In this document: one piece after another, positions 32,237 to 44,474 of the stretch
Layout of the letters: every line of letters begins with the position of its first letter
How positions within the stretch are numbered: position 1 is the first letter of the stretch
Source of the DNA: Prostheceraeus crozeri
Taxonomy: Eukaryota > Platyhelminthes > Polycladida > Euryleptidae
Length of the DNA stretch: 64,000 bases
Direction: 5' to 3'
Assembly (NCBI GenBank): GCA_907163375.1
Contig: CAJQUW010004470.1
Location: 310,001 to 374,000 of the forward strand
Made by a program: the position numbers and the translations under genes
The notes under the pieces: generated by a model
Databases searched by the model: none
What the model saw: only the letters and a program-made list of their open reading frames with translations
What the model was told of the DNA's origin: nothing

Positions 32237-33540
32237 TATGTAATTTTATTAAGGAGTTAACCTGAGTAATCATAAACTGAAGTTTAGTTAGCTTGCGATT
32301 TACATACATATTCACTGTTATTTTGTTATTCACTTAGTTGCTATCGGAAGTTATCGGTTGAATATGAACGAAGTTTCTGGGAGAAATCACTGACGAGCAA
32401 TGCTCAGTCATAAAGTCTACCACTATAGCAAGAGATAGTTCAACCAAAATGGTTGTTGATTTGCCCATAATGCGTAGAAAGTAAAATTTTGGACACGCGA
32501 CTTTAAAAATGAGGAATAACCTAAGCACGCCTTCATGGTCAATCTCGATCCACGATGCAGGTAGCGGTCCTCGCTTTAACAAGTATGTATATTGAACGTG
32601 TTATACTTCATTTTGATCTTAGCAGCGCTTGATATTGAAGTAGCAATATCTTCTCATTTAATGAACTGATAAGAACTGCATGTATCCTAAACAGAATCAG
32701 TGTGCCACAACACAGACCTGAGATGTGGTGGTAATAAGGTTTTAATAATCAGCAACTATGTGTTTCAAGCAAGACAAGCCAGTAATGCTCCGTTGCTTTG
32801 ATGAAAATTGACATGATGGGTGCTGCTACACTGTATGAGTACTCATAAGAAAGGAAAATGTTAGAACAAAGATGATTATTCCATCATGCAATTAAATCCA
32901 TAACGAAATTGTTTTCTAAGTGAAACATGCGTGACGGTACATTGATTCTCGTAATTGATGCAGAATTAATAGGAGATTGCAGAGTGCATATGTAGGTATA
33001 ATGATGGATGTCAAACTACTCCGACAGGAATGAGATACAAATAACTGCGTGTCATCCTACATTTGCGTCTTCTATAGTTCATGAGGAAGATGTTTTCAGG
33101 TGAGCATGCGTGATGCAGCACTGATTCTCATAATTGGCACAATTAATTGGAAATTGCAGAGATTGGAAGGTCAGTTGTTCTCACTTTCCATTTAACCTCA
33201 AGGTCAAGAAGAGAATTTGCAAAATACTCGATGCAAAACTTCAATCTTTTTTTCATTTTATCCTCACCATTAATATATTTCTCAATAAAGATTAGGTATC
33301 TTTCACCAGCGCATTTTTAGTGTTGATGTTATTCTCTTGGAGGTTTTCCAACTTCTTGCTATAGTGATGAAATGTAGAAAAATGAACTGGATGCACAATT
33401 CCATGAAAAGTCATTGGCAAACGTTAATCCAAGGAAGATGGAATCTTGTTCTCTGATCCTATTATCTGATATTTAAATGCTATTTTTGTCATCATCTCTA
33501 GTAAGTCGAGAGTGCGTCTCCTTTCAGTCGTGAAAGAAAC
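32237..33540. other. Non-coding stretch with a diverged direct repeat
   Basis: No credible gene. Segments 32911-32984 and 33091-33161 are diverged direct repeats sharing CATGCGTGA, TGATTCTC and AATTG...GGA-ATTGCAGAG blocks, about 180 bp apart. Confidence 0.45.
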
Positions 33541-35140
33541 AAGCCAATACATCCCAATCCTGGTCCTTCACCTCGCCAACCTAGGTACCCATGCGGAGTT
33601 TGTCAGAGAGGTGTTGCTGTTCGGGTCGGTGTGAACAAACTGGCCGTTCTGTTCAGTGCTCGGCATGTAAACTTTGGATTCATCTTCACTGTTCGTCTCT
33701 TACCATCCATGCCTTCAACGCCCTCCCCAGGCGTCACCAATGAGTCTGTCCCATCTGCTCTCCTACAAACTTTCGTTTTCCTTCTCCACCCACAGCTGTT
33801 TCTGCCTCAGACCGCTCTCCCCCGCACAGTCTCCGTCCTATCCCCTCTGGCCTCTTCCCTGCAACCCCAAGTTGTCCTCTCTCAGCATCCCTCTCCTCCC
33901 AGCTCCTCTTCAGTCGCGCTGGCCGGCCTCGTCCCTCTGTTAGGAGCCTCCGCCCTATTCCCTCTTGCCCCCGCTCTTCCACCAACGAACTCAAGATTCT
34001 TCAGTGAAACGCAAGTGGAGTGCGGACCCACCGCTTGGAGCTCACTAGCTTTCTGTCTTCAAACCCTTGCGACGTCATTCGTATACAGTAAACGAAACTT
34101 CTCCCGTCCAGTACTTTTCGTATTCCTGGATACAAGTGCTACCTCCAGGATCGCACGATTCAGCCCCTCCGAAGTCGTGGAGGCGTGATGACTCTGGTCC
34201 GGGATGGCTTTGCCCTTTCTGCTTGGCCCATCCCCTCGCTCGCTTCGTCTGATTTTCTGTAGCTTCCTTGGCATTCACGTACACTTCCGTTCTAGCATTA
34301 TCTCTTAACATATTGTCTACGTCTCCGCCCCTACCGAGGCGCCGTCGCGCCTCTCCTAACATTCACCTCGCTGCTGCCGCCGTCCACGAAGCTCTGTCTG
34401 AGCTCGAGGCTTGGTCTCTGAAGTGCCAGTTTCCTCTAAACCCCGCTAAATGTGAAGTCTCATTTTTCAGCACCGCCACCCGCGAAGTTTCCGTTCAGCC
34501 CTCCCTGTCTCTTTTGGGCCGCCCTTTCTCGTTCAACGATTCCCCCAAGTTCCTCGGAGTAACCTTGGACCGAACATTTTCCTTCTTCCCTCATAGCTCT
34601 GCCCCGAGATCCACTTTGTTCCCACGCTTTAGATCTCTCAGGGCTGTTTCATCCGCTTCTTGGGCTCTTCCAAAGAGTCCCTTGCTTCTGTCTGCAAGAC
34701 CTTTCTTCTCCTCGTCCACACTTACGCTTCCACTGGTTGGTTCCCCTTCATTTACGCAAAACATCTTCAACACGTAGAAGCTACCTACCGCTCCACTTGC
34801 CGTACGATCAATGGCTGCACTACTATTCCTCTTCTGCTGTTGTAAGCTGCACTTCCTCCCCTCTCCGTGACTCTCACCAGCCAGTCGCTCTCTTCTTTTG
34901 AGCGCGATCTTCGCCTACCGTCCTCGTTTCCTCTCTCTTCTCCAGCGACCTCTCTGTCCCCAAGCGCGTCCGTTTCTCTTCGTAGCGCTTCTTCTGCTCT
35001 TCTCATCTACTTTCTACACCTGTTTCTTCTCCGCGTGATCCCCTGGTCTCCTGCCCTCCGTTTCGCTTCGCAAACCGAAGCAGATAAACAGAAAATTTAA
35101 TTCTGTGGGTGAAAGGATATGCTCTATTCAGACTACTTCT
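33540..35140 (+). pseudogene. LINE D: internally deleted non-LTR retrotransposon, GC/CT-rich
   Basis: The 5' part reads RYPCGVCQRGVAVRVGVNKL (about 33585-), a Cys-rich zinc-finger-like start found in some LINE ORFs. Around 34003-34215 an APE endonuclease is legible: SGVRTHRLELTSFLSSNPCD, RIQ.TKLLPSSTFRIPGYK and RGGVMTLVRDGFAFSAW. Then the sequence jumps to the end of the reverse transcriptase: ALSELEAWSLKCQFPLNPAK and KFLGVTLDRTFSF (about 34390-34580), then LASVCKTFLLLVHTYASTGW (34675-34735). The catalytic YADD box and most of the polymerase are missing, so the copy is internally deleted. The sequence is much richer in C and T than its neighbours, so its codon use is unlike the other LINEs. 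Confidence 0.7.
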
Positions 35141-36404
35141 ACTGCACAAGGCTAGTTATAGATACTCGTAGAAATTGATAGCAATAGACAAGCGCATTAT
35201 ACATGCGCAAAATCCAAAGCACATGAAAATTTAGTATTGTTTGTTCGCTAATTCACCTCACTAATCTGCATTAATCAATCAGCTAATAGATGGTGCATAG
35301 GCACTGCGGCATGCAATCAATAATTGGTTATTTAGAATGATTCTTAATGCAATTGTGCCTGGACTCAGCCAATGTAATTGATATTTTATAATGGATGGTT
35401 AAGTGTAAAAAACGATGAACAAAATCACACGTACCCAAATAAAATATCTATCAGGGCCTTGCCGTGTCTGATATTTTTTAGCTAATGCTGGTCCGGGTCG
35501 GGTCAGGGCCGAAAAAGCGGCCCGGTTCCAGCCATGGTGGTAAGTGTAAGAAGATTTGAGGCTCAGGTGTGACAGAAGAAATACAGTATACAGGATGAGA
35601 ATATGCAGGTTTCAGTAGACAGCACCACTATATTGTTCTATTGATGTAGGCTTATCAGTTTATACGTTTTTCATTTTCTACGATCTCACAGTTGCAACAT
35701 TGCTGTCATTATCAGTATCACATCATTTTCACTTGGTAATGACTCGAGTTGAAATTTTCGATACAAGATCTTATGATCCTCTTAATTCACATCTACAATG
35801 TCACCTCCACATTTCAATATGGTTTTCGTAGAGTCTGATATGTCTCTTTATAAACCTCTGTTAAGATTTCATGAACTTTATTATTTACATGAACTGAACT
35901 TAATTATATTGATGAAGTGAAGTTCACGAAATAAGAAGGATCTATAAGATAAAGGAAATGGTTCGACAGATGTCATTGGTAGACTATATTGTGGCTGCAT
36001 GTTGAACTAGCTGCTTCATATACATTGTATGTATCATCGATTTTTGCTACCGTCGTGTCAGGCAGTTATTCTTAAGTCAGTAACAGCGCTCCTCAATGTC
36101 AGGAAGGATGACCACCGGCATCTCAGTTATGAATGATGCTCGTGCTTCTGATGTGTCCGACTCTCAACTTGATTTAGGCTGATGTTGTCGAACTTCTCGT
36201 CAGGATAGGGGATGCGTAGGTCTGGAGAAAGTATTAACTTGGTAATGATTCATGCACTGTAGGCCTATGTACATTTTGGACAAATTTATTATTCCGCTGG
36301 TAAAATGTAACTGGATTGATTTTCTCGAATCCGGAAACGAATAAAATTTTCGAAGCGATTTCCATTTAAAGTACAATGACAACAAAGTTTTGTCTTAGTT
36401 CATG
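35141..36404. other. Non-coding stretch, no gene seen
   Basis: AT-rich. At about 35452-35530 lies CAGGGCC...GGTCCGGGTCGGGTCAGGGCC, resembling a decayed hAT terminus with GGTCC-type subterminal repeats. Confidence 0.45.
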
Positions 36405-36927
36405 GAATATCTAGAGAGAATGACAGCTATTAAGTCAATACAAGACACCAACATCCTTGATTCCCCGACCACACTCGCCCGACCTAGGAATCGAACCGAA
36501 GTCCGCGGTGGAGACGAGCTCACACCTTCTTCACTAGGCCACGCTGACGGTTCAAAAGGAATGCGAGTGAAGGCAGAAGTCATCTCTAAGTGATATTGAC
36601 AGCATATTGTCCTATTATTATTGACAGAACGCAAACAGCGTTCCCACTTTCCTACTTTTCCAACGCTACATACTTTCTCGCTACATATGAACGCTGGTAG
36701 CGTTCTGTCAATAATAATAGGACAATATGCTGTCGATATCACTTAGAGATGACTTCTGCCTTCACTCGCATTCCTTTTGAGCCGTCAGCGTGGCCTAGTG
36801 AAGAAGGTGCGAGCTCGTCTCCACCGCGGACTTCGGTTCGATTCCTAGGTCGAGCGAGTGCGGTCGGGGAATCAAGGGTGTTGGTGTCTTGTATTGACTT
36901 AATAGCTGTCATTCTCTTTAGATATTC
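36405..36927. repeat. Inverted pair of tRNA-like SINEs
   Basis: Arms 36405-36643 and 36689-36927 (239 bp each) are inverted with a constant coordinate sum of 73332, so no indels; the spacer is 45 bp. Each arm has a perfect B box, GGTTCGATTCC (36487-36497 on -, 36835-36845 on +), and an upstream A-box-like GTGGCCTAGTGAAG. The body beyond the tRNA head is shared too. Either two SINE copies were joined head to head or a palindromic MITE captured a SINE. Confidence 0.65.
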
Positions 36928-37287
36928 AAAGTACGATGCCAATCTCGATTTTTGAGACGGAGCATAACCTCGACTCATGCGAGCATTAGTACTGTGATTC
37001 AGTCTGTGAAGGGCTTCAACTTTCATGCTTGCAATGTTCTGAAATGTTGTCGTCATATTCATCGATGCTAATCATCATCGTTCTCATATATCGAGCAACT
37101 TATCCATTGTAGAACCTCTAGCTTATTGCATTACTTCGGATCCGGGCTAATGAGATTTGTGCAACATTATGCAAATTTCAATGAAATAAAAGTACTGGTA
37201 TGTGACTTGTTTTAACAGGTGGGTTTTGCCTATGTTTTCAGGTCTGTTTAAATAGGATTTCAACAGGGTGTTTAAACCATATCCATA
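36928..37287. other. Non-coding stretch, no gene seen
   Basis: AT-rich DNA, no credible ORF. Confidence 0.5.
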
Positions 37288-38257
37288 CTGTGTGTACTCT
37301 TCCGATTTTCCCGGAAGTTGTACGATTTTTCGGGGTTTTTTGGAAAATTGTTTGATTTTACAATTTTTCGTTAAATTGCACGATTTTTCGATGATTTTAT
37401 TGATATTTCAGCCAATCGTTCGATTTTTCATCGATTTTATATAATTGTATTAATTTTTCGAAATTAATGTGCTCGATTGTGGTTAGGAATTTTTGCTATC
37501 GAATAAGTCACTTTCTTATTGCATACTTGAGGTGTGAGCTTCAGTCAAACGCATTTTAGCAATGCGGTTGCTTCTCAGAAATCAAAAGTTGTGGCCGTCC
37601 GAGGCGTCAGCATAGGCCTATCCACATTAAACGCCAGAATTATCGCTTCCAATGATGAAGCTTGGCTCTCATGTGTGCCCCGACTGAGACTTCAACACAA
37701 ATAACGCCTGTAAATTGCCATCCACCCTGTGATCGCTATTACGCAGCTCTGATCCCACCCCTGAAATTAATCTCATCCTGTTAAGGCTTGCGACTGGTCC
37801 CCAGTCCAACTCAGCCGTCGCCTTTAAAGTCGTAACTGTTCAATCGTTATCTACACCTCGACGTAAATTTATGGTGAGTAATGCGTGAGCATACTCGTAC
37901 ATGGGCAAAAATACAGCGATAAAGAAATTAAACGACTGAAGTCGTGTTGTACGAAGGAAGTGTAGGAACGCAGTGGCATTGCTTAGAAAATCATATCTAT
38001 TATCAGACACACAACCAATCGGCTTCTTGTTTTATTTTTCTATTGTTACGTTTTGTTTTGAATACATTATACACTTTTTAGATTATGTTTGTTTTTAGTA
38101 CTAGAATGCATAAGGAGTAGGAAATTGCAGGGAATTGAGTAGGAAATATACAATTTTATTGAAACCATAAACAATTTTGAATTGTACGATTTTTAAGGGT
38201 TTTTGTACGATTTTCACGGAAGCATTGTACGATTTTTGAAATTTTGAGCTACACAGG
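37288..38257. mobile_element. Non-autonomous element with GTACGATTTTT motifs at both ends
   Basis: CTGTGTGTACTC on the left and GAGCTACACAG on the right form a weak inverted pair. ACGATTTTT-type motifs cluster on the left (37320-37440) and GTACGATTTT recurs at 38184, 38205 and 38227 on the right, all on the same strand. No coding capacity and no clear target duplication. Confidence 0.45.
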
Positions 38258-38552
38258 TATGCATATGCCACACTGTCAGCAACCTTCAGTAAACTTAGGC
38301 TTTTTCAGTCATTCACACGACGTTTTGTCTGTGATATGCTTCACAATGCTACCCACCAGCAAGACCAGCCAAGCATTGCATCGTTTCTGCATGAGATCTG
38401 ATGAAATGATTCAACTTCTTCAGATGAAGGCATTCATCTCATCCATAGAAACCACGCTTACATTTTCTAGATAGAGTTTCACTTCTTCGTCAAGGATTTG
38501 AAGTTACAAAGTTGTGTTTTGCTGTCCAACGTGTCATTGATCTCATTAAAAG

Positions 38553-38560
38553 TTACTGAC
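38553..38560 (+). repeat. Target duplication TTACTGAC, left
   Basis: Identical to 44467-44474; 8 bp is the standard hAT duplication length. Confidence 0.75.
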
Positions 38561-40335
38561 TAGGGCTGTTGGCGGTTAAAATTTTCTCAACCGGTTAACC
38601 GGCCTGCATGCAAGTGCTCAGCTAGTGATGTATACCGTCAAAAGAAAATCTTATTGTGACTTAGCTATGTTTTATGTTATGTATTATTAGTATTTATTAT
38701 TTATGTATTTGTATTAACGTATTACATGTGCAGTTTAATTAAATATCTGATAAAATGGCATTTCAATAAATACCTACCCCAATAAATAACATAGTTTCAT
38801 AGGCCAAGGGCAAAATTTGAATTTTTGTAAATATTCGCACATGTAACCTATTTGTATTGCAAAAACATTTTGAAAGCATAAGCCAAATAGACGGCCAGTT
38901 TTTTGCTTTAAGTTCTGTTCCATCTTTCATTGAATTACATCTTTATATGTTTGCATGCAAAGAATTTTATGCAAAAAAATATTGATATGGAATCTGAAAA
39001 AAAACAATTATTCAGCTTTATCTATTCAATATGTAGATAGGCCATAATTACCACAACCACAAACTTTATATAGTCACTCACATAATCAATTTGCATGCAT
39101 GTACAGGGTCATCAATTATGTAGATAGCAAAAAATAATAGCATTTGCGTTTCCTAGAAGGAGAACAAAAACTTGCTGCTATTCCTTAGTATCGATTAGCG
39201 CGTATCGCCAGTGTCGGGTGCTTCTCGCAGCTTTCTATCCATCAATGCAAATGTTATACATTGACATCTATCGGAGCTAGCAAGTAATGCAACATGTGAT
39301 CCGTCTTTAATAGCACCAACCCAGTTTGCCTCAGAGCCAATAGAGAAATATCGCTTGAATTGTCTTTGGTTTACCTCACCAGCGTTGAATCAGAATTAAA
39401 TCAGAGACGACGATTTGTTATAAGAGCTATCAGTTTTACTGATATATCAGTTAATGCCTGAAATTCCTAAAATTTGAGTGTTCAGCTAAAATTCCTAAAA
39501 TTTGCAGATATTCCTAAAATTATAAAAGAAGTTATGTAACGATAAATTAAGTGGATAGCATGGTGAACATGGAATTTCAATGCCTTCAGGTAGATTACTA
39601 AACAGCCCATGTAAATCACATATAATTGTTAAACTTCAACCCAGCTATCATTCAATATGAAAAATTAAAAAAAAATAATACAAGTTTTTTCGCTGGGACC
39701 CTTCTTGCATAAACAGCTTTGTGATGACGTGAAGGCATCAGGAAGCGCGTATTCCATTAGTTACGATGAGACAACTGCCATCACAGTTAGAATTTACAGT
39801 CGCTTTATGGAGCTCACTCCTTCAAAGGTATCAGTGAGATATTTGACCTCGTTGTTCTTAGGAGAGGTAAGCAGGGAAGCAGTTGCTCCTGCAATAATTC
39901 ACACGTTACCGAAGTGTGGGTTATCTCTTAGCCTCTTGATTGATTTGAGTAGTGATAGACCTAATGTGAACAAGACGATTAAGCGAATGATCAATGATAA
40001 AGTCACAAAAACCGCCTCCACCGGTATTTTACCAACATCGTTCTGCTCTTTGCGCATTGTTGATAACAGTTTACGAAAAGGCCTTGACATTGGGAAGTTG
40101 AAGATTTCATTCAAGATGTTTTTTCTTGGTTCAAATATTCGGCAAGCAGAAGACAAAGTTTTCATGGTGTTCAAGATTTCTTGGAAGTTGAGCGCACTTC
40201 TTTCAACCGATATGTCCAGTCCCGATGGACAACTTTAGCTGAAGTTCTTCAAAAATGCATCTCGCAGTTGATGAGTTTAAAAACATGCTTTTCGCATCTG
40301 AAGGACAAAAGTATGCTGAATTCACCGAAGTATGA

Positions 40336-41889
40336 AGGTGCGTTTACACATGAAACTTTATTGCTGCCACCTAACTTGCACGTGTAAGCGCTACTGACAC
40401 TCTCATCTGACACTAGATTGCTGATATTTTAAAAGTTGCTACAATCGAGTGTCAGTGAAAATATTGCACGTGTAAACGGCTCCTGACACTTTTTGAAAAG
40501 TGTCTGCCATAAGTGTCACTGCAGTTGAACGAGGTGCAATTTTAGCTGACACTTTTAATGACACTCATACGATCGTGATCGGAACACAGCGAACTGACTT
40601 CTCGGAGGCTGGATTTGTTCTTGCTATTTTCATTATCACCAGTCATTAAATTACTAATGATGTGCTAATATAAATAATTCATTTACATGCGCTTTTGCTA
40701 CTCCGTACTATTGTGTATACAATTTACATCAATTTCAGCTTCATTTTACTGGGACATAATTGGTTTTCCTGACTGTCACTGTGCAAGTGGCAATTTAAGA
40801 GGCAATGAAGTTCATTCAATGATCAAATGAAGGCTCAACTGATCCATTAAGTTTCAGTACCGATGTATATTATTTATCGCATTACATTATTTCAGCCTAC
40901 TTTCTTGATTTGAATAAAATTTGTTGACATTGATGTAGAAAAACATATATTGTTGTGATTTGGTGTAGAACAGTGGTAGGCAATGAAGATTGGATGATGA
41001 ACTGTGCAGGCCATCATTACGAGGTTAGCAGGACCAACTACTTGTAAGCTTAGGCTACACATAGGCCTATAGATTCGACTTGCATTTTTCATATATCTAG
41101 TTAGTCTGGGTCTACTAGTGCGCTTTCTGCAATAGCTTTTACACACACGTATACCTAGAAATGAAAATGTGGTGTAATATTCTTACACTGTCTGAATATG
41201 TGCAGCAACAAATATAAGCTACTCTGTTTAGTGAAGTGAAAGCAGTTCGTGAGTTACGGTTGCTGCATACACTCTTGTGTTGATTAACTTGATTAATTAA
41301 CTTAATTAACTTGATCAACCGTGAAAAGTTCTAGAAACGCTTTAAAAACATCTTGAAAGAACACATCCAAGAATAATTTTAATCCAATGGTAGCGGTATG
41401 AGTAGACCCATAACTCGATCACTTCTTGAAGTGTCGCACGCATTGAAGTGTCCTCCTTTCTAATCCTCACGATTCGTCCCAAAAGAGCTTCAAAGTCGGT
41501 AGCGGACCTCCTCAAAAAATTTGCTACCTGGGCACGGATCTTGATCTCAATTCGAGCATAATCGCATTGCAAAATCCAAGCTGTTCTCTCCTCAAGGCAC
41601 TCACGAGCCCATATTCGCCGTTCACGCTTTGTTTTCTTCGTCAATATGCATGCAGTAACTGCTGTAGCTGTCAGCTTTCTCGATGACATCGTGAAGAATA
41701 AGTGTCGACTAAAAGTGTCAAGTGTAAACGCTTCTGCAATCTCCAGCAATTTTCTGACTCATCATCGATCGATAAAGTATCAGTAGCAATTTTTCCTCGA
41801 GTGTCAGCAACTTTTTAATGTCAAGTGTAAACGGCCTTTGCAATCTGATTGCAGGTGGCAGCAATAAAGTTTCACGTGTAAACGCGCCT
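40336..41889 (-). mobile_element. PIF/Harbinger-like element nested in the hAT transposase
   Basis: AGGTGCGTTTACAC at 40336 and GTGTAAACGCGCCT ending at 41889 are inverted, and the match extends through ACTTTATTGCTGCCACCT. Flanks are TGA (40333-40335) and TTA (41890-41892), one base off a 3-bp TWA-type duplication. CACGTGTAAACG- or CAAGTGTAAACG-like motifs recur near both ends. It encodes a HARBI1-like N-terminal fragment on the minus strand. Confidence 0.65.
41342..41749 (-). pseudogene. HARBI1-like (PIF/Harbinger nuclease) N-terminal fragment
   Basis: About 135 residues; a likely start is the internal Met of MSSRKLTATAV. It then has RRIWARECLEERTAW, IEIKIRAQVANFLRRSATDF and EALLGRIVRIRKEDTSMRAT. 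This matches the region before the DDE core of HARBI1-like nucleases (W.R..L..R, then FLRMS..DF..LL, then I.K.DT.MR). The catalytic residues further along are not present in an open frame, so the copy is a truncated relic. In intact elements this protein and a MADF/Myb partner move the element. Confidence 0.6.
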
Positions 41890-44466
41890 TTAGAGAATAA
41901 TGAAGTTTCTGAACTCGCGCTGGTCTGAAATTTATATGCTGTTGTTGAAGTCTGTCGGGTCTCTTTTAAATGAGTTCTTACGACCTTTTCAGACAAAGAA
42001 GCCAATGATACATGCTATGCATGCTTCGATTGATGAGCTTCTCGGAAAAATGTATCACCGGTTCATGAAAGTGATGTGCTGGAATCGTGCAATGGATCAT
42101 TCCCGATGATGATCCTTCCAAATCAGAAGATCATAAGGTTTTCCTTGGAATTGATCCTGGGAATGAGACAAAGAAGAAACTGAACGAATACCACTTTCCA
42201 GATGTGAATTCATGAAGAAGAATAGATTTTTCCTGAAAATGTTCAGGAAAATCCAGCATCCTCACACCGACTAATTGACCCGAACTAATAAAACAAAATC
42301 CAAGGAAAACTATCGAAGTAGTTGTGGAAGACCGATTTCGCTATTTTGAAAAAAAGCTTTATCAATTCCACTTCACAGTAAGATGACAGGACTGAATGTG
42401 ATGATACCTTGATGAGTGAACGTTAGACATGTCTCATGAAATTGAGAGCACTAATTATCAATTCGTCAAATAGGTGGTGCTTAGTGCATTACGCTTGGTG
42501 GTTACAATGTTGCAACTTGTTTTAGACTTCAAAACGAAAGTACCTTCACAAGAGGATACAAAGCAAATGCCATGTTCAATGTTTACACGTTCTGGTGAAT
42601 GAATCAAGTATATGAATGTATAGAACTAAATTTATATACACGCGCAGTCTTTGTTTGGTTGCCATATGGGAGTTCTATGTTATATTCTAGCAAACATTAG
42701 TATCTCTCTCTACTCTTCTTCGCACGGATTGGTTTTTTATGTAAAACATGTTCAATAAATTGGGTTTTTTTCACGACAAGAATTAGGCGCACAATTCACT
42801 ATGCGACACATGAGTCATTGAAAGCGACACTTTATTACACACAAAATTTATCGGTTAAAGTGCATGAACCGTAGTAAAACAAATTTACAGAAACTTTTCT
42901 GCAATGTGTAGATTTAATCGCTTTTAACTACTAGGTGTAGGCCTTCTTTAAAAGGAAGGAAAAAATTTGCCTACAAAAGACCGTCCTACATCTAACAGCC
43001 ACAAATTTTTTTCTATTATTTCTATTATTTTTCACAAATTATTTCTAGACTAATGGGGTGTAGACAATGAAATGTTTCCAAAACTTTTTCTCCGTTGACT
43101 TCACGACGTAGAGCAATGCAACTCATAGAGTAAAAAAACGAAAGATTGAAAAGATGGATTACCCAGGAATCAATCAGTCACTAAGTAAAATTACTAAAAG
43201 CGTTAGATGAAAAGTCCGAAATGTTGGTCTCAAAAATGTCATAAAATTGAGTCTTTTGTAGACACCCTGCATTTTCAAGAACAGTTTCACACATTTTTAG
43301 TGAAATCGAAGTCTATTTGTTTTGTGCGAGTATGTTACGATTTTCCACTTAGTTTCTTTCAGGTCGTAAACGTGAGTGATATTGGGACGAGTACTTTTGA
43401 ATAATCCATCGTTTATCATCACTTTCAAGAAAGAATTTTGTGAAAGATCGGATTTTCTCTCTTATGTCCAGTCGTGCCAACTACCACGCAGTGATATCAA
43501 CGTATGTTCAAGTTATATGCTTTAGCAGTGACATAGACTACATTTGATGTACAATGGTTTTTCTTTCTATGATGGGTCTGTGCAGTTTCTTGAACAAACC
43601 TCTGACAAATAAGTAGTCTATTTGTCAAGACTGATGGTCGCAGTTATAGCATGGACAATCTGATTATGATATTTTTCTAGGTTTTGTTACTACGCTGTAT
43701 GATGGAAAATTCTCGTTAAGCCACTCCACTATAAGTGTATGTAGAAATTCACTTGGAATAGTAAGTTAATTTATGTTGTTCTTCATTTCATTTAGAAAGT
43801 GTCACAAGTGAGAAGTTATTACATTCTTAAGAGCTCCTAAAAGGTCTTATTTTTAAACAACTACAGTGTATGATATCACTATGAAAATTTGCTTTTTCAT
43901 TCCTTTCTCATGTACTGTTTTACAATACTAAGATATTCTAAAATAATTTACACTTTTTTGAAATAAAATCAAATTACAGTGGGGCCTACTGCTACATTTT
44001 AGATACAGTGACTTTAAGCACAACAGTGAATTTTCTTTCCACGTAAGTGTGTCCAACATTCAAAACCTTTAACTGAAGATAAACTATTAGGCCTACATTT
44101 TGAACCACGTGAAAATGCTAGCTATGCAGTTTGGTGTGTTACGGGAATATTACTGACTGATGGCGTACAGCTCTTTTGAGAGTACTACCATTAATCAAAT
44201 TTTAACTGCGTAAATTAAAAGCGTTAATTTTACCCTCCTGCGTAGACTTCTTCCTCTGAGCTGGCCCGACCACTGATACAGCATTACTTGCTAATGATAT
44301 ATGATACTGCAATATTTGAGACAAACGTAGGCCTATTATGAAACAATTTAAGTTAAATACTTAAAAATGTGCTAACCTAATTTTTTTGGTAAACCAAAAA
44401 ATTTGATGTAGCATGCGATCACAGGCCTGGTTAATGTAATCATTAACCGGTTAACCGCTAGCCCTG

Positions 44467-44474
44467 TTACTGAC
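44467..44474 (+). repeat. Target duplication TTACTGAC, right
   Basis: Identical to 38553-38560. Confidence 0.75.

Larger units (their letters stand above)
39705..42220 (+). pseudogene. hAT transposase, frame-broken and interrupted
   Basis: Motifs in order: SYDETT (a hAT core start with an acidic residue), VRYLTSLFLG, LSLLIDLSSDRPNVNKTI (equivalent to the SMDGPNVN segment), FCSLRIVDNSLRKGLD, then in a second frame FNRYVQSRWTTLAEVLQKCI (the SRW...L segment). The Harbinger element sits at 40336-41889. After it come LLNEFLRPFQTKKPMIHAMH and DELLGKMYHRFMK, which continue the same hAT family. No BED finger or clear C-terminal dimerisation block is seen. Stops and frame changes show it is inactive. 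The 5' end at 39705 is only the limit of the readable frame, where a TTG or ATG start cannot be decided. Confidence 0.7.
38561..44466 (+). mobile_element. hAT transposon, 5.9 kb, with nested PIF/Harbinger element
   Basis: Starts TAGGGCTGTTGGCGGTTAA and ends with the inverted GGTTAACCGCTAGCCCTG, flanked by TTACTGAC on both sides. AACCGGTTAACCG lies at 38589-38601 and 44445-44457. A broken hAT transposase lies inside (39705-42109), cut by a Harbinger-type insertion at 40336-41889. The rest is non-coding and AT-rich. Confidence 0.75.
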
